Assembly: GCA_945906305.1 (NCBI GenBank)
Contig: CAMDQT010000007.1
Span: 1-64,000 of the forward strand
Direction: 5' to 3'
Source of the DNA: Ferrithrix thermotolerans DSM 19514
GTDB lineage: Bacteria > Actinomycetota > Acidimicrobiia > Acidimicrobiales > CAIXPF01
DNA: 64,000 nt
Below are positions 54,372 to 63,931 of this stretch, one piece after another. The notes beneath the pieces were generated by a model. The model was not told where the DNA came from. It saw nothing but the letters and a program-made list of their open reading frames with translations, and ran no database searches. Positions within the stretch are counted from its first letter, which is position 1, and every line of letters starts with the position of its first letter. The position numbers and the translations under genes are program-made.

Positions 54372-55445
54372 GTGAGCGATTTCGCCCAGCAACAAGCGCT
54401 AGCACGTGGTCGGACCGTCGCTCGGCGATGGCGCTGGGCCCCGATGCTGTTCCTGCTGCCGGCTTGTGGATTCACCGGGTCGGTGGCGGACACCGTCGCG
54501 GTCATCGGCGGGGACCGACTGTCAGCGTTGGTCGCGATCGAGCCCTCGTCGGGTTCTGGTCCGGTTTCGGGCGATTTGGCCCGCGACCCGAAAACCATGG
54601 CCTCAGGGATCGAGGCTGGCTCTGCATCGGAGAGCTTGGCCAACATCGCCGCGACGGGGAGCTCACCGGGGCCGACCTCGGCCCCCGGTTCGTTGGGCTT
54701 CACCGATGCGATGAGTGGCTGCACGGTGGGAACAGCGCTGCGCTCTCTTGGCCTCGATTCGTTCTACCAGAAGGTCTGCACGGTCAAGGGCCTCGCGGTC
54801 GTCTCCTCTTCGGTGGTGGCGGACGCGGCGCTAGAGGCTGCGGGCGAGATTCTCCACGGCATGCTCGCTCCCCGCCCTGACCTCGTGGCGGCCATGAGTC
54901 GGGGCCATTTCCGTCTCGGTGTGATCGGGCAGTACCAGCGGGCGGTGGAGCTGCCTGAATACCGTGACCTGCCCGCCAACTATCCACGGACCAATTGGGA
55001 TTCGGCTCGTGCCTACGGCGCCACGCCGCAACGTCCACTTGCCGCCGCGCCGGAGGAGAACCTGTTGTGCCTGGCGACGGACACGTATCCCGGTCAATCG
55101 GTACTCGTGCACGAGCTTGGGCACTCGGTGCTCGATATGGCGATTGTGCCGATTGATCCGGGCTTCGAGGCTCGCATCGAAGCCGGATTCGCCGCGGCAC
55201 GCTCGCTGGCGGTCTACCGCAACACCTATGCCCTGACCGACCAAGACGAGTACTGGGCGGAGGGTGTCCAGGACTATTTCGACGCCAGTCGAGCGGCCTA
55301 CGGTGATGACGGTGGGGGCGACGGCTACGACGGGCCGATCCACTCCAGGGTGACGCTGGCGCTCTACGACCCCACGTTGTACGACCTGATCGCGGAGGTG
55401 TTCGCCGAATCTGACTGGCGCCCTTCCTGTCCGGTCTCCCGCTGA
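54372..55445 (+). CDS. Secreted HELGH-motif zinc metalloprotease-like lipoprotein
   Basis: About 357 residues from GTG 54372 (GGAG precedes). The N-terminus has a basic region and a hydrophobic segment ending in LLPACG, a possible lipobox. After a Ser/Pro-rich linker, the catalytic-looking segment is QSVLVHELGHSVLDMA, an HExxH zinc motif, and about 50 residues later DEYWAEGVQDYFDA could give the third ligand Glu (gluzincin-like). Cys pairs in MSGCTVG, VCTVKG, LLCLA and RPSCPV suggest disulphides. The peptidase family is not recognised and activity is inferred. Confidence 0.75.
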   Translation: MSDFAQQQALARGRTVARRWRWAPMLFLLPACGFTGSVADTVAVIGGDRLSALVAIEPSSGSGPVSGDLARDPKTMASGIEAGSASESLANIAATGSSPGPTSAPGSLGFTDAMSGCTVGTALRSLGLDSFYQKVCTVKGLAVVSSSVVADAALEAAGEILHGMLAPRPDLVAAMSRGHFRLGVIGQYQRAVELPEYRDLPANYPRTNWDSARAYGATPQRPLAAAPEENLLCLATDTYPGQSVLVHELGHSVLDMAIVPIDPGFEARIEAGFAAARSLAVYRNTYALTDQDEYWAEGVQDYFDASRAAYGDDGGGDGYDGPIHSRVTLALYDPTLYDLIAEVFAESDWRPSCPVSR

Positions 55446-55478
55446 GCGGGCCGGGACGCGGGAGGAGCCCGACGCTCG

Positions 55479-56465
55479 CTAGAGCCGTTCCTCACCGTCG
55501 AGGAGGTTGATCTCCCACAGGACTTCGTCGAGTCGATCTCCGGCGCTGATGGCCCCATAACGTTGTGGCCGCTCGGGGCTCACCGTGCACACCAACGGGG
55601 CAAGAACCGTCCACGGCGTCGGGTGGCAGAACTGCACCACCGAGTATCGCCCGCCGGTCTGGTCGGGGTCGGCGAGCACCCGATGGATACCTGTTGGTAT
55701 CACGCCGTTGGTGATCTGTTCCAGCATCATCCCGGTGTTTATCACGACGTGGTGCATCGGCGGCACCGCGTCTATCCAACCGTCGGTGGTGAGCACCTGC
55801 AACCTCCGGGCGGTGGCCCGTGGCAGCGCCGTGATCAGGTTGATATCGCCATGAGGCGCCGCCCAAAGGTGCTCACTGCCAGGGGCGAGGTCCATGGCTG
55901 GATAGTGGATGGCGCGGGTCAACGTGGGGCCGTGGGCCACGAGTCGGTCGAAGAAGTCCTCTGCTATGTCGAGGCCGGCCGCCACCACCCGGAGGAAGCG
56001 GTGTTGGAGGCTCATCGTCTGTTCGTGCAAGGCGGAGAGCACGCTGGAGATGCCCGGCACCGAGGCTTCGGGAAATACCGGGTCGAGATAGCGATGGGGG
56101 TACCGGCGACGCAACGGATGACCCGGGGGCAGGGCCGCGCCCCAGTTGAGCATCTCCTTCCAGTCGGCATGGTCCGCAGTTGCCGCGGTCTCTACCAGCA
56201 ACCCGGTATAGCCGGTCTGTCCATGCGATCCAGGCGTGACGTAGCGGGCCTTCTCGGACGTCGGGCGCTCGAAGAATGCGGCGAGCATGCGGTAGGCGTC
56301 GTCGAGGAGGCCCGCTCCGAGATCGTGGGAGGTGAAGACGAACCCGGTGCGCAGTGAGCGCATCACCCCGTCGACAACGGCCATACGGGCGGCGCGGTCG
56401 CCGGTCTCGAAGCGCAACAGATCGACGTCGAGGATCTGCTCCGCGCCAGTGCTCATGGCGGTCAC
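55479..56465 (-). CDS. 2-oxoglutarate/Fe(II) oxygenase, isopenicillin N synthase-like
   Basis: A 328-residue member of the IPNS/2OG oxygenase family. The iron-binding triad is visible as HGDINLIT (His and Asp) and GIHRVLADP (His), and the 2OG-binding Arg region is in RYSVVQFCHP. The N-terminal part has GFVFTSHDLGAG and FFERPTSEKARYV. These enzymes hydroxylate, desaturate or cyclise small molecules; the substrate is unknown. Its GTG start overlaps the Lhr stop (GTGA at 56462-56465), so the pair is translated from one mRNA. Confidence 0.85.
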   Translation of the reverse strand: MTAMSTGAEQILDVDLLRFETGDRAARMAVVDGVMRSLRTGFVFTSHDLGAGLLDDAYRMLAAFFERPTSEKARYVTPGSHGQTGYTGLLVETAATADHADWKEMLNWGAALPPGHPLRRRYPHRYLDPVFPEASVPGISSVLSALHEQTMSLQHRFLRVVAAGLDIAEDFFDRLVAHGPTLTRAIHYPAMDLAPGSEHLWAAPHGDINLITALPRATARRLQVLTTDGWIDAVPPMHHVVINTGMMLEQITNGVIPTGIHRVLADPDQTGGRYSVVQFCHPTPWTVLAPLVCTVSPERPQRYGAISAGDRLDEVLWEINLLDGEERL

Positions 56466-59400
56466 GCTAGTGGGGGGTGGGCTAAGCCCTCGCTGCGCAG
56501 GATCAGCCCGCGGTAGCCGTCGCGGAATCCCCCGGCTCGTAGGGCTGGGGCCAACATGCTGTCGAGCGCGGCGGCCCCGTCGATGTGCACGATTTCGATC
56601 TGGCGCAGACGGCGGCGTTGGTTAAGCACGGCAAAGGCACCGGTCCAGCCGACTTCGCCGTCCGCGGCTAGCCGGGCACAAGCGGGGAAGGTGATCAGCC
56701 GGCTCCGGGAACGATCGAGGTAGGCGATGGCCTCGCCGTCGTGGATGACGACCTGGGCCCCGGCGATGCGTTGGGGCCGGGCCTCGCCCGGTGGCCACGC
56801 CAGGGTGGCCCCGAAGGGCTGGGCAGGGTCGGTGGCGGCAAGGAGCACGGTTCGGACCGCAGCGCCGTCCGCGTGGGGTCGGGTGGACCGCAACGACCGC
56901 AGCCTTTCGATTGCACCGGGCAAGGCGAACTGCGCCGCGCCCAGCCCCTGCACGAAGTAACCCCGCCGGAGCTGGCCCCGTTCCTCGAGGGCTTTGAGCA
57001 CGGGGTAGACGCCCGCGAAACCCCCTTCTGCACCTTCGCCGAGAGCGCTCTCGCGCGTGAGCACGCCATAGCGCTGTACGAGTTGAAGGGCCCGAGCGGT
57101 CATCGTCGCGGTCTCGGAGGGTGTCGGGGCGAGCACGGTGGACACCAACGACCAGCGGCCCGCGCCCGCCGCGGGTCCCGCCCGGGTCAAACGGCCGGGC
57201 CGTGGACGGTTCCGGGCGCTTGACCCGGTGACCCGGCGGCTGTGGGTGCCGCCGAGTAGGGCCCGCAACGGTGCCAGTGAGTCGTTGGTTACGACACCGG
57301 CCCACACCAGATCCCACAGCGCGGCCAGCACCGATGCGTCGTCGTGGGCGGCGTCGGCCCTTTGGGCGCCGGCCACGACCTCGGCCCAGAAGCTGGCTCC
57401 ACCGGTGCCAAGGTGGGCGATGATGGCGTCGTGCAGCGGCCCGGTCGGCGCGTCGAGGGCCGGGCCGTGAAGCAGCAACGGCGCCTGGTCGCGAAAGGCC
57501 AGTCGGATACGGCCATCCCTGCTCCCGATGGAACCTGCGCCGACCCAAACGACCTCGCCCGCGGTGCACAGGGCGTCAAGGTCTGCGGCGCGGTAGGCGA
57601 CGAGCCGAGCCGGTAGGACGTCGGCCTCGAGCACACTGGCAGGTATGGCTGCGCCGGCGAGCGTGGACAAAGCGTCCGCTAGGGCATCGACCCCCCGTGC
57701 GGAGCGTCCTACGCCCTGCCATACTGGGAGGAATCGGGCGAATGCCTGCTGTTCAGTCGGCTCGACCTCGCGCCGTAAGGCGGCGAGGGAACGGCGGCGT
57801 AGCTGGCGAAGTACTTCCGGGTCGCACCACTCTTGTTCAACGCCACCGGGGCGGAACTCGCCCCGCACGAGACGGCCCATTTGTTCGAGCCGTTGGAACG
57901 CAGCCTCCGCCTGTGCGACACCGATGCCAAAACGGCGGGCGGCCTCGGCGGCTACGAAGGGTCCGCGGGTCCGGGCGAACCGGGCGAGGAACTCAACGAG
58001 CGGTTCGGGAGTTGACTCGGTGAATGCGGCGGGCAGACCGAGCGGAATGGCCGCGCCGAGGCCATCGCGTAGGCGTCCGGCCTCCTCGGCCACCGCGAGG
58101 TAGGGCTGGCCGGCGATTTGGGTCTCGATGATCCGTCGGTCGCGCTGTAGGCCGTCGATCCAGAGCCCAGGGTCGGCCTCGCTGCGCTGGTGAAGTTCTT
58201 CCCTGGTCAACGGGCCTAGCCGCCGCAGGCCATCCCAGAGGTCTTCCGCGTGGCGCATACGTCGGGCATCGGTAAGTAGCTGTAACTCCAACTCGAGTTC
58301 GGCCAGCGCTTGGGGATCGAGCAACTCCCGCAGTTGCTCCTCTCCGAGCAGATCGCGCAACAGTTCACGGTCCAATGCCAATGCGGCGGCCCGTCGCTCG
58401 GCGAGGGGCGTGTCGCCCTCGTAGAGGTACACCGCGATCCAGCCGAACAGCAGCGAGGCGGCAAACGGTGACGCCTTGGACGTCTCGACGCTGACCATAC
58501 GGACCCGTCTGGCGCGAAGATCGGCGAGTATCTGGCGTAGGGCGGGAAGGTCGAAGACATCGTTGAGGCACTCCCGCGTGGTCTCGAGCAGGAGCGGGAA
58601 ACTGGGGTAGCGCGAGGCCACGGTCAGCAGATCGGCGGCGCGTTGTCGTTGCTGCCACAGCGGGGTTCGCCGATCGGGCCGCCGCCGCGGCAACAGCAGC
58701 GCCCGGCCTGCGGCCTCTCGGAAACGGGCGGCGAACATCGCGGTGGCGGGTAGGGCGGCGACGACGGCGTCGTGGATCTCTTCGGGCTCGAAGCGCAGTA
58801 GCTCCTCGGGGAAGCTGTCGATGGATTCCGGTAGCCGGATGACGATGCCGTCGTCGGACCAGATCATCTCCGGATCGTGACCCCAGAGTTCGGTGAGGCG
58901 GTGGCGCAGCGCCATGGCCCAAGGGGCGAGAACCTGCGCCCCGAAGGGACACAAGATGCAGACCCGCCAGTCGCCGATCTCGTCGCGGAATCGTTCGATC
59001 ACGATGGTGCGGTCATCGGGGACGACACCACCCGCTTGGCCCTGATCATCGAGATACTGCACCAAGTTGCCAGCCGCGAATCGGTCCAGGAAATGCTCAT
59101 GGCCGAGAAGTTCGAGGGCCTGCTCACGTTCCAGCGTGCGTAGGTGGCGGGTGAACGCCCCGATGGCAAGGCCTAACTCCAGTGGTCGGCCCGGTCCGTC
59201 CCCGTGCCAGAAGGGCATTTTGCCTGGCCGACCGGGTGCTGGGGTGACAACGACCCGGTCGAAGGTGATCGCCTCGATGCGCCAGGTGGATGCCCCGAGC
59301 AGGAATGTCTCACCGGGTCGGGACTCGTACACCATCTCCTCGTCAAGCTCGCCGACTCGGCCGCCGTCGGGCAGGAAGACACCGTAGAGACCGCGGTCGG

Positions 59401-61066
59401 GGATGGTGCCGGCGTTGGTGACCGCTAATCGTTGGGCCCCCGGCCGGGCCTTGAGCGTGCCAGTGAGCCGGTCCCAGATGATTCGGGGACGCAACTCGGC
59501 GAACTCCTCGGAGGGGTAGCGGCCCGACAGCAGGTCCAACACGTTGGTCAATTGCTCGTCGGACAATTCGGCGAAGTTGGCGGCCGAGCGGATGGTGCGG
59601 GCCAAGGTCGGTACATCCAACTCGTCGTGGCTGGCCGCCATGGCCACAATCTGTTGACAGAGCACGTCGAGAGGATTGCGGGGATAGCGGGTCGACTCGA
59701 TGAGACCGTCGCGCATGCGTTGGGTGACCACCGCCACCTCTACGAGGTCGGAGCGGTGCTTGGGGAACACTTTGCCCCGGCTCGCTTCGCCCACCTGGTG
59801 GCCTGCTCGGCCGATGCGCTGTAGGCCACGGGCGACCGAACCGGGCGACTCGACTTGGATGACGAGGTCGACCGCGCCCATATCGATGCCGAGCTCAAGC
59901 GAGCTGGTAGCGACCAGCGCCCGTAGGTGGCCCGACTTCAGCTCGTCCTCGATGAGGAGACGACGTTCTCGGGCCAGCGAGCCATGGTGGGCTTTCACGA
60001 GCTCCGGAATCGGTTCGGCACAGAGAGTCAGATCACTGGCGTCAGCTGTAGCGGCGTTTTGTTCCGCCTCCAGTTCGTTCAGCCGAGACGCCAGGCGTTC
60101 GGCGAGACGGCGGGCGTTGACGAAGATGATGGTGGAGCGGTGAGCCTTGATCAGCTCCAGCAGACGAGGGTGTATCGCGGGCCAGATGGATCGTCGGTCC
60201 TGGTCGGAGGGGGAGGCACCGGCGCCGGGTTCGGCGATGGTGCAGCCGAGCCCCGCCAGGTCTTGCACCGGGACCACGACCTCGAGTTCGAGCGGTTTGC
60301 GCACGCCGGCATCCACGATGCGGACCGGTCGCGGCCGGGGCTCTGCGTCTTGCGCTCCCGCCTCGAAGCCACCGAGAAAGCGAGCGATCTCCTCCAGCGG
60401 GCGCTGGGTGGCCGAAAGGCCGATGCGCTGGGGTGGGCGCGGGGGGAGTTGGGCCAGCCGTTCCATACTCAACGCCAGATGCGCCCCCCGCTTGGTTGCC
60501 GCCAGGGCGTGGATCTCATCGACGATGACTGCTTCGGTGTTGGTCAACGTGCTGCGGGCGGCGGAGGTGAGCATCAGGTACAGCGACTCCGGCGTGGTGA
60601 TCAGGATGTCGGGGGGTCGTCGGATAAGCGCCCGCCGGAGATCGGCCGGGGTGTCCCCGGTGCGGATCCCGATGGTGGGCAGGTGCAGCGTTGTGCCGAG
60701 CCGCTCGGCGGCGAGTGCGATGCCGGCCAAGGGGGCGCGCAGGTTTCGGTCGACGTCCACCGCGAGGGCCCGCAGTGGCGAGACGTAGACGAGCCGGGTG
60801 CGAGCGGCGGCCTCCGGCGGCGGGGTGGTCATGAGCTGGTTGAGGCCCCACAGGAAGGCGGTGAGGGTTTTACCCGAACCGGTCGGTGCCAAAATAAGGG
60901 TGTCCGCTCCGGCGGCGATGGCGGGCCAGCCCTGGGCCTGTGCGGCGGTGGGGGCGCGAAAGCTCGACTCGAACCACGCCGCCACGGGTGGGGCGAACAG
61001 CGAGAGCGGGTCGACCAGCGCCAAGGCGCCCAACCTAGGCAACCCCACGTTGGTGTGGGGTTGCAC
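56462..61066 (-). CDS. lhr: Large helicase Lhr
   Basis: A superfamily II helicase of up to 1534 residues. Walker A is LILAPTGSGKTLTAFLWG, the DExH box is VIVDEIHAL, motif III is GLSATQRPLEEI, and motif VI is LQRIGRAGHQVG, all within the first 430 residues; the remaining 1100 residues include the Lhr-specific winged-helix and C-terminal domains. Lhr translocates 3' to 5' on DNA in repair. Translation from GTG 61066 would read through the hairpin at 61039-61064, so a later TTG (61024 or 61033) is possible. Confidence 0.92.
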   Translation of the reverse strand: MQPHTNVGLPRLGALALVDPLSLFAPPVAAWFESSFRAPTAAQAQGWPAIAAGADTLILAPTGSGKTLTAFLWGLNQLMTTPPPEAAARTRLVYVSPLRALAVDVDRNLRAPLAGIALAAERLGTTLHLPTIGIRTGDTPADLRRALIRRPPDILITTPESLYLMLTSAARSTLTNTEAVIVDEIHALAATKRGAHLALSMERLAQLPPRPPQRIGLSATQRPLEEIARFLGGFEAGAQDAEPRPRPVRIVDAGVRKPLELEVVVPVQDLAGLGCTIAEPGAGASPSDQDRRSIWPAIHPRLLELIKAHRSTIIFVNARRLAERLASRLNELEAEQNAATADASDLTLCAEPIPELVKAHHGSLARERRLLIEDELKSGHLRALVATSSLELGIDMGAVDLVIQVESPGSVARGLQRIGRAGHQVGEASRGKVFPKHRSDLVEVAVVTQRMRDGLIESTRYPRNPLDVLCQQIVAMAASHDELDVPTLARTIRSAANFAELSDEQLTNVLDLLSGRYPSEEFAELRPRIIWDRLTGTLKARPGAQRLAVTNAGTIPDRGLYGVFLPDGGRVGELDEEMVYESRPGETFLLGASTWRIEAITFDRVVVTPAPGRPGKMPFWHGDGPGRPLELGLAIGAFTRHLRTLEREQALELLGHEHFLDRFAAGNLVQYLDDQGQAGGVVPDDRTIVIERFRDEIGDWRVCILCPFGAQVLAPWAMALRHRLTELWGHDPEMIWSDDGIVIRLPESIDSFPEELLRFEPEEIHDAVVAALPATAMFAARFREAAGRALLLPRRRPDRRTPLWQQRQRAADLLTVASRYPSFPLLLETTRECLNDVFDLPALRQILADLRARRVRMVSVETSKASPFAASLLFGWIAVYLYEGDTPLAERRAAALALDRELLRDLLGEEQLRELLDPQALAELELELQLLTDARRMRHAEDLWDGLRRLGPLTREELHQRSEADPGLWIDGLQRDRRIIETQIAGQPYLAVAEEAGRLRDGLGAAIPLGLPAAFTESTPEPLVEFLARFARTRGPFVAAEAARRFGIGVAQAEAAFQRLEQMGRLVRGEFRPGGVEQEWCDPEVLRQLRRRSLAALRREVEPTEQQAFARFLPVWQGVGRSARGVDALADALSTLAGAAIPASVLEADVLPARLVAYRAADLDALCTAGEVVWVGAGSIGSRDGRIRLAFRDQAPLLLHGPALDAPTGPLHDAIIAHLGTGGASFWAEVVAGAQRADAAHDDASVLAALWDLVWAGVVTNDSLAPLRALLGGTHSRRVTGSSARNRPRPGRLTRAGPAAGAGRWSLVSTVLAPTPSETATMTARALQLVQRYGVLTRESALGEGAEGGFAGVYPVLKALEERGQLRRGYFVQGLGAAQFALPGAIERLRSLRSTRPHADGAAVRTVLLAATDPAQPFGATLAWPPGEARPQRIAGAQVVIHDGEAIAYLDRSRSRLITFPACARLAADGEVGWTGAFAVLNQRRRLRQIEIVHIDGAAALDSMLAPALRAGGFRDGYRGLILRSEGLAHPPLA
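61039..61064 (-). other. Hairpin at the 5' edge of lhr
   Basis: A perfect 10-bp inverted repeat, GCAACCCCAC at 61039-61048 and GTGGGGTTGC at 61055-61064, with a 6-base loop. It lies 28 bases after the dehydratase stop, on the same strand. It could end transcription of that gene or be a leader structure of lhr; no T-run follows. Confidence 0.5.
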
Positions 61067-61092
61067 TGGTTAGGTCGCTTTGATGGCCAGGG

Positions 61093-62010
61093 TCACGTGC
61101 TCGTGGCGAGGGTGCCAGGATCGACATTGCCGCCGCAGATGATCACCCCGACCCGTTCGCCTGGTTCGGGCCGGTAGACACCATCGAGCAGGGCGGCGAA
61201 GGCGGTGGCCCCGCCCGGTTCGGCCACGATCCGAACCGTTTCCCACAAATGCTGCTGCGCCGCCACGATCGCTTGGTCCGAGACGATTACGGATCGGTAG
61301 AGATGGGTGGCGGCCAACTCGAAAGGGCGATCGCCGATACGGCGGGCGCCGAGCGAATCCGCCGCCACCCCCGCGACGGAGACCTCGACCGGTCGGCCCG
61401 CGGCTAAAGCCGCGTGCAGGGCTTGGGAATGTTGCGGTTCGACGGCCACGACGCGGATGTCGGGCCCGAAGTACGCCAGGGTGCCGCCGAGCAGACCGCC
61501 GCCACCCACCGCCACGAGCACGGTATCGAGGTCTGGTTCCTCCTGATGGAACTCCAATGCCACCGTGCCTGCGCCCGCCATGACCTCGTCGCGGTCGAAG
61601 GGGTGCACGAGGTGGGCCCCGCTTTGAGCTGCTCGGATGCTGCAAGCGTTCTGGGCATCGTCATAGATCGCCCCGCTGACCACCACGGTGGCCCCGAAGC
61701 CAGCGATGCGCTCCCGCTTGAGCGTCGGACATACCTCGGGTACGAACACCTCCGCCGTCAGACCAAGCTTGTGGGCCACATAAGCCACGGCCTGACCATG
61801 GTTTCCCCCCGACGCGGCGATAATGCCAGCGGCGGGCAATCCGACCCGGCTGAGGACGTCGTTGAAGGCGCCACGAGGTTTGAAGCTGCCGGTGTGTTGG
61901 GTCAGTTCGAGCTTGAGCACCGTGGTCCCGTCGAGGGCCACGGTCGGGGTGCGGCGGACGTGAGCGGCGATTCGCCGGGCCGCGTCGGCCACGTCATGGC
62001 GGGCGATCAT
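61093..62010 (-). CDS. Threonine/serine dehydratase-like PLP enzyme
   Basis: A 305-residue fold type II PLP enzyme. The PLP Lys is in TGSFKPRGAFN, the phosphate-binding motif is SGGNHGQAVAYV, and the Gly-rich loop is AVGGGGLLGG. It is a paralogue of the enzyme at 1955-2965, but 30 residues shorter, with no ACT domain. Whether it deaminates threonine, serine or hydroxyaspartate, or racemises serine, cannot be told. It is the only gene between ribH and lhr. Confidence 0.85.
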   Translation of the reverse strand: MIARHDVADAARRIAAHVRRTPTVALDGTTVLKLELTQHTGSFKPRGAFNDVLSRVGLPAAGIIAASGGNHGQAVAYVAHKLGLTAEVFVPEVCPTLKRERIAGFGATVVVSGAIYDDAQNACSIRAAQSGAHLVHPFDRDEVMAGAGTVALEFHQEEPDLDTVLVAVGGGGLLGGTLAYFGPDIRVVAVEPQHSQALHAALAAGRPVEVSVAGVAADSLGARRIGDRPFELAATHLYRSVIVSDQAIVAAQQHLWETVRIVAEPGGATAFAALLDGVYRPEPGERVGVIICGGNVDPGTLATST

Positions 62011-62063
62011 GGGCTTACTCTGTCAGAGCGTGGGCGGTGGTTGCCCGGGGGCGTGGCGATGGG

Positions 62064-62537
62064 TCAGCCGGCCTCGATGACCGTGCGCAGGTCGGCCATC
62101 TCCAACGCGCAGGCGGCGGCCTCGGCCCCCTTGTTGCCCGCCTTGCTTCCAGCTCGCTCTATGGCCTGCTCGATCGTCTCGGTGGTGAGTACCCCGAAGA
62201 TGGTGGGCACACCGGTATCGAGGCCGATGCGGGCCAGCCCGGCGGCGCAGTGGCCGGAGACCAACTCGTAATGGCTGGTGGCGCCTCGAATTACCGCACC
62301 GAGGGCGATCACCGCGTCATACCGGCCAGTACGGGCTAGCTGGTTGCATGCGGTGGGTAACTCGAAGCTGCCGGGGACCCAGACCACGGTGACATCGGTG
62401 TCCGCAACGCCGCAACGTCGCAGCGTGTCGAGCGCGCCGCTGAGGAGTCGTTCGGTGATGAACTCGTTCCAGCGGGCAGCGGCAATGGCAATGCGGCGGC
62501 CTTCGCCCCGCAACCGGCCTTCGAGCACCTTCACCAT
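62064..62537 (-). CDS. ribH: 6,7-dimethyl-8-ribityllumazine synthase
   Basis: A 157-residue lumazine synthase that condenses dihydroxybutanone phosphate with the ribityl-aminopyrimidine. IAIAAARWNEFITERLLSGA carries the conserved substrate-binding Trp, VPGSFELPTACNQLA and ALGAVIRGATSHYELVSG the phosphate and pyrimidine pocket, and GVLTTETIEQAIERAG the C-terminal helix. The oligomer is usually a pentamer or 60-mer. ATG at 62537 is 2 bases after the ribBA stop. The gene is expressed from the FMN riboswitch-led operon. Confidence 0.95.
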   Translation of the reverse strand: MVKVLEGRLRGEGRRIAIAAARWNEFITERLLSGALDTLRRCGVADTDVTVVWVPGSFELPTACNQLARTGRYDAVIALGAVIRGATSHYELVSGHCAAGLARIGLDTGVPTIFGVLTTETIEQAIERAGSKAGNKGAEAAACALEMADLRTVIEAG

Positions 62538-62539
62538 GA

Positions 62540-63808
62540 TCAGTTCTCCCCTGCGTTGGCGGCCGGATGGGCCGTACCTTGAACCGTCGAATCGTTGGGA
62601 CCGAGTAGCGGGACGCGATCGGTGATGACGAGATCGAAGCCTTCGAGTCCGCCATACTGGGCGGGATTGTCGGTCAGCAGCCGTAATTGGCGGATGCCGA
62701 GCCCACCTAAGATCTGCGCCCCGACGCCGTAGCCGGCCCGGTTGGCAGCGGGCAGTCCGGAGCCGGGTCCATGGCCATTGCCGACCGCAGCGAGGGCTGG
62801 GTGGGCATTGAGAATCTCGAGGGCGGGGCTCAGACCACCGGCGCGGGCCTCCGGTCCCCGCAAGTACACCACCACGCCGCGACCCTCCGCAGCAATGGCC
62901 TGCAGGGCGGCATCGAGGTTTGCGCCGCAGCGACAGGACTGGGCTCCGAACAGATCTCCCAGCACACACTCGGTGTGTACCCGGACCAACGGTGGCGGTC
63001 CCTCCGCCGAGTCGAGCTCGCCGAGGGTCAGCGCTAGGTGATCGCCGCCATGGTGGGTCACGGTGTAGCTGGTAGCAGTAAAGCTGCCCCACCGGGTGGG
63101 GATGACCGCCGACGCCACCGGCTCGACCAGCCGTTCGGTACGGCGCCGATGGCGGATGAGATCGGCGATGGTGATCATCAGCAGGCCGTGTCGCTGGGAG
63201 AAGGCCATCAACTCCTCAAAGCGCGCCATGGTGCCGTCGTCGTTGACGATCTCGCTCAGCACCCCCACTTCGGTCAGCCCGGCCAGGCGGCATAGGTCGA
63301 CCCCGGCCTCGGTGTGGCCCTGGCGGATGAGCACCCCGCCTGGCTTGGCTCGGAGCGGAAAGATGTGACCGGGCCGGGCGAGGTCGGTGGGTCGAGCCTT
63401 CGGGTCGCACAACAGCCGCAGGGTGACTGCCCGGTCCGCGGCGGAGATGCCCGTGCTTACGCCGACGGCGGCATCCACGGTGTCGGTGAACGCGGTGTGG
63501 TGGGACTCGGTGTTGCGTTCCACCATGAGCGGCAGGTCAAGTCGCTCGCAGATCTCCGGAGGCAGGGGGGCGCAGATCACCCCGGAGGTGTAGCGGATGA
63601 AGAAGGCCAGCTTCTCGGCGGTGGCGAACTCGGCCGCCATGATGAGGTCGCCTTCGTTCTCGCGGTCCTCGTCGTCCACGACCACCAAGATCTCGCCCCG
63701 GGCGAACGCGGCGAGCGCGGTGGGAATGTCAGCAAGGCCCTCATCGCGGTCGCGGGACCAAATCGAGCGGGTGTCGTTCGTTCTCAGCGCTTCCGAGTTC
63801 ACCGTCAT
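62540..63808 (-). CDS. ribBA: RibBA: DHBP synthase with divergent GTP cyclohydrolase II half
   Basis: A 422-residue two-domain riboflavin enzyme. The N-terminal 3,4-dihydroxy-2-butanone-4-phosphate synthase has DDEDRENEGDLIMAAEF and RPGHIFPLRAKPGG. The C-terminal part keeps the zinc cysteines of GTP cyclohydrolase II (HTECVLGDLFGAQSCRCG) but not RQEGRGIGL, reading RGPEARAGGL, and the DTVEAN stretch before the GAQIL strand is missing. Thus the second activity may be lost, as in RibBX-type proteins, with GTP cyclohydrolase supplied elsewhere. ATG at 63808 has AGGAGG six bases upstream. Confidence 0.9.
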   Translation of the reverse strand: MTVNSEALRTNDTRSIWSRDRDEGLADIPTALAAFARGEILVVVDDEDRENEGDLIMAAEFATAEKLAFFIRYTSGVICAPLPPEICERLDLPLMVERNTESHHTAFTDTVDAAVGVSTGISAADRAVTLRLLCDPKARPTDLARPGHIFPLRAKPGGVLIRQGHTEAGVDLCRLAGLTEVGVLSEIVNDDGTMARFEELMAFSQRHGLLMITIADLIRHRRRTERLVEPVASAVIPTRWGSFTATSYTVTHHGGDHLALTLGELDSAEGPPPLVRVHTECVLGDLFGAQSCRCGANLDAALQAIAAEGRGVVVYLRGPEARAGGLSPALEILNAHPALAAVGNGHGPGSGLPAANRAGYGVGAQILGGLGIRQLRLLTDNPAQYGGLEGFDLVITDRVPLLGPNDSTVQGTAHPAANAGEN

Positions 63809-63931
63809 CGTCCTCCTGTCCCACCCCGGGTTGGGGTTCGCGAGATGCGAGAAGGGTGACGGAGCGGTGAAAGGGCCACGACACGCACGACGTGCCCGCG
63901 CATGCGGTAGCAGCCCTGACGTGGCGCCGCA

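Noticed and set aside
54182-54880. A plus-strand frame over the patatin-metalloprotease gap
   Set aside because: It is a shadow frame of the metalloprotease-like gene and lacks a ribosome site or family motifs.
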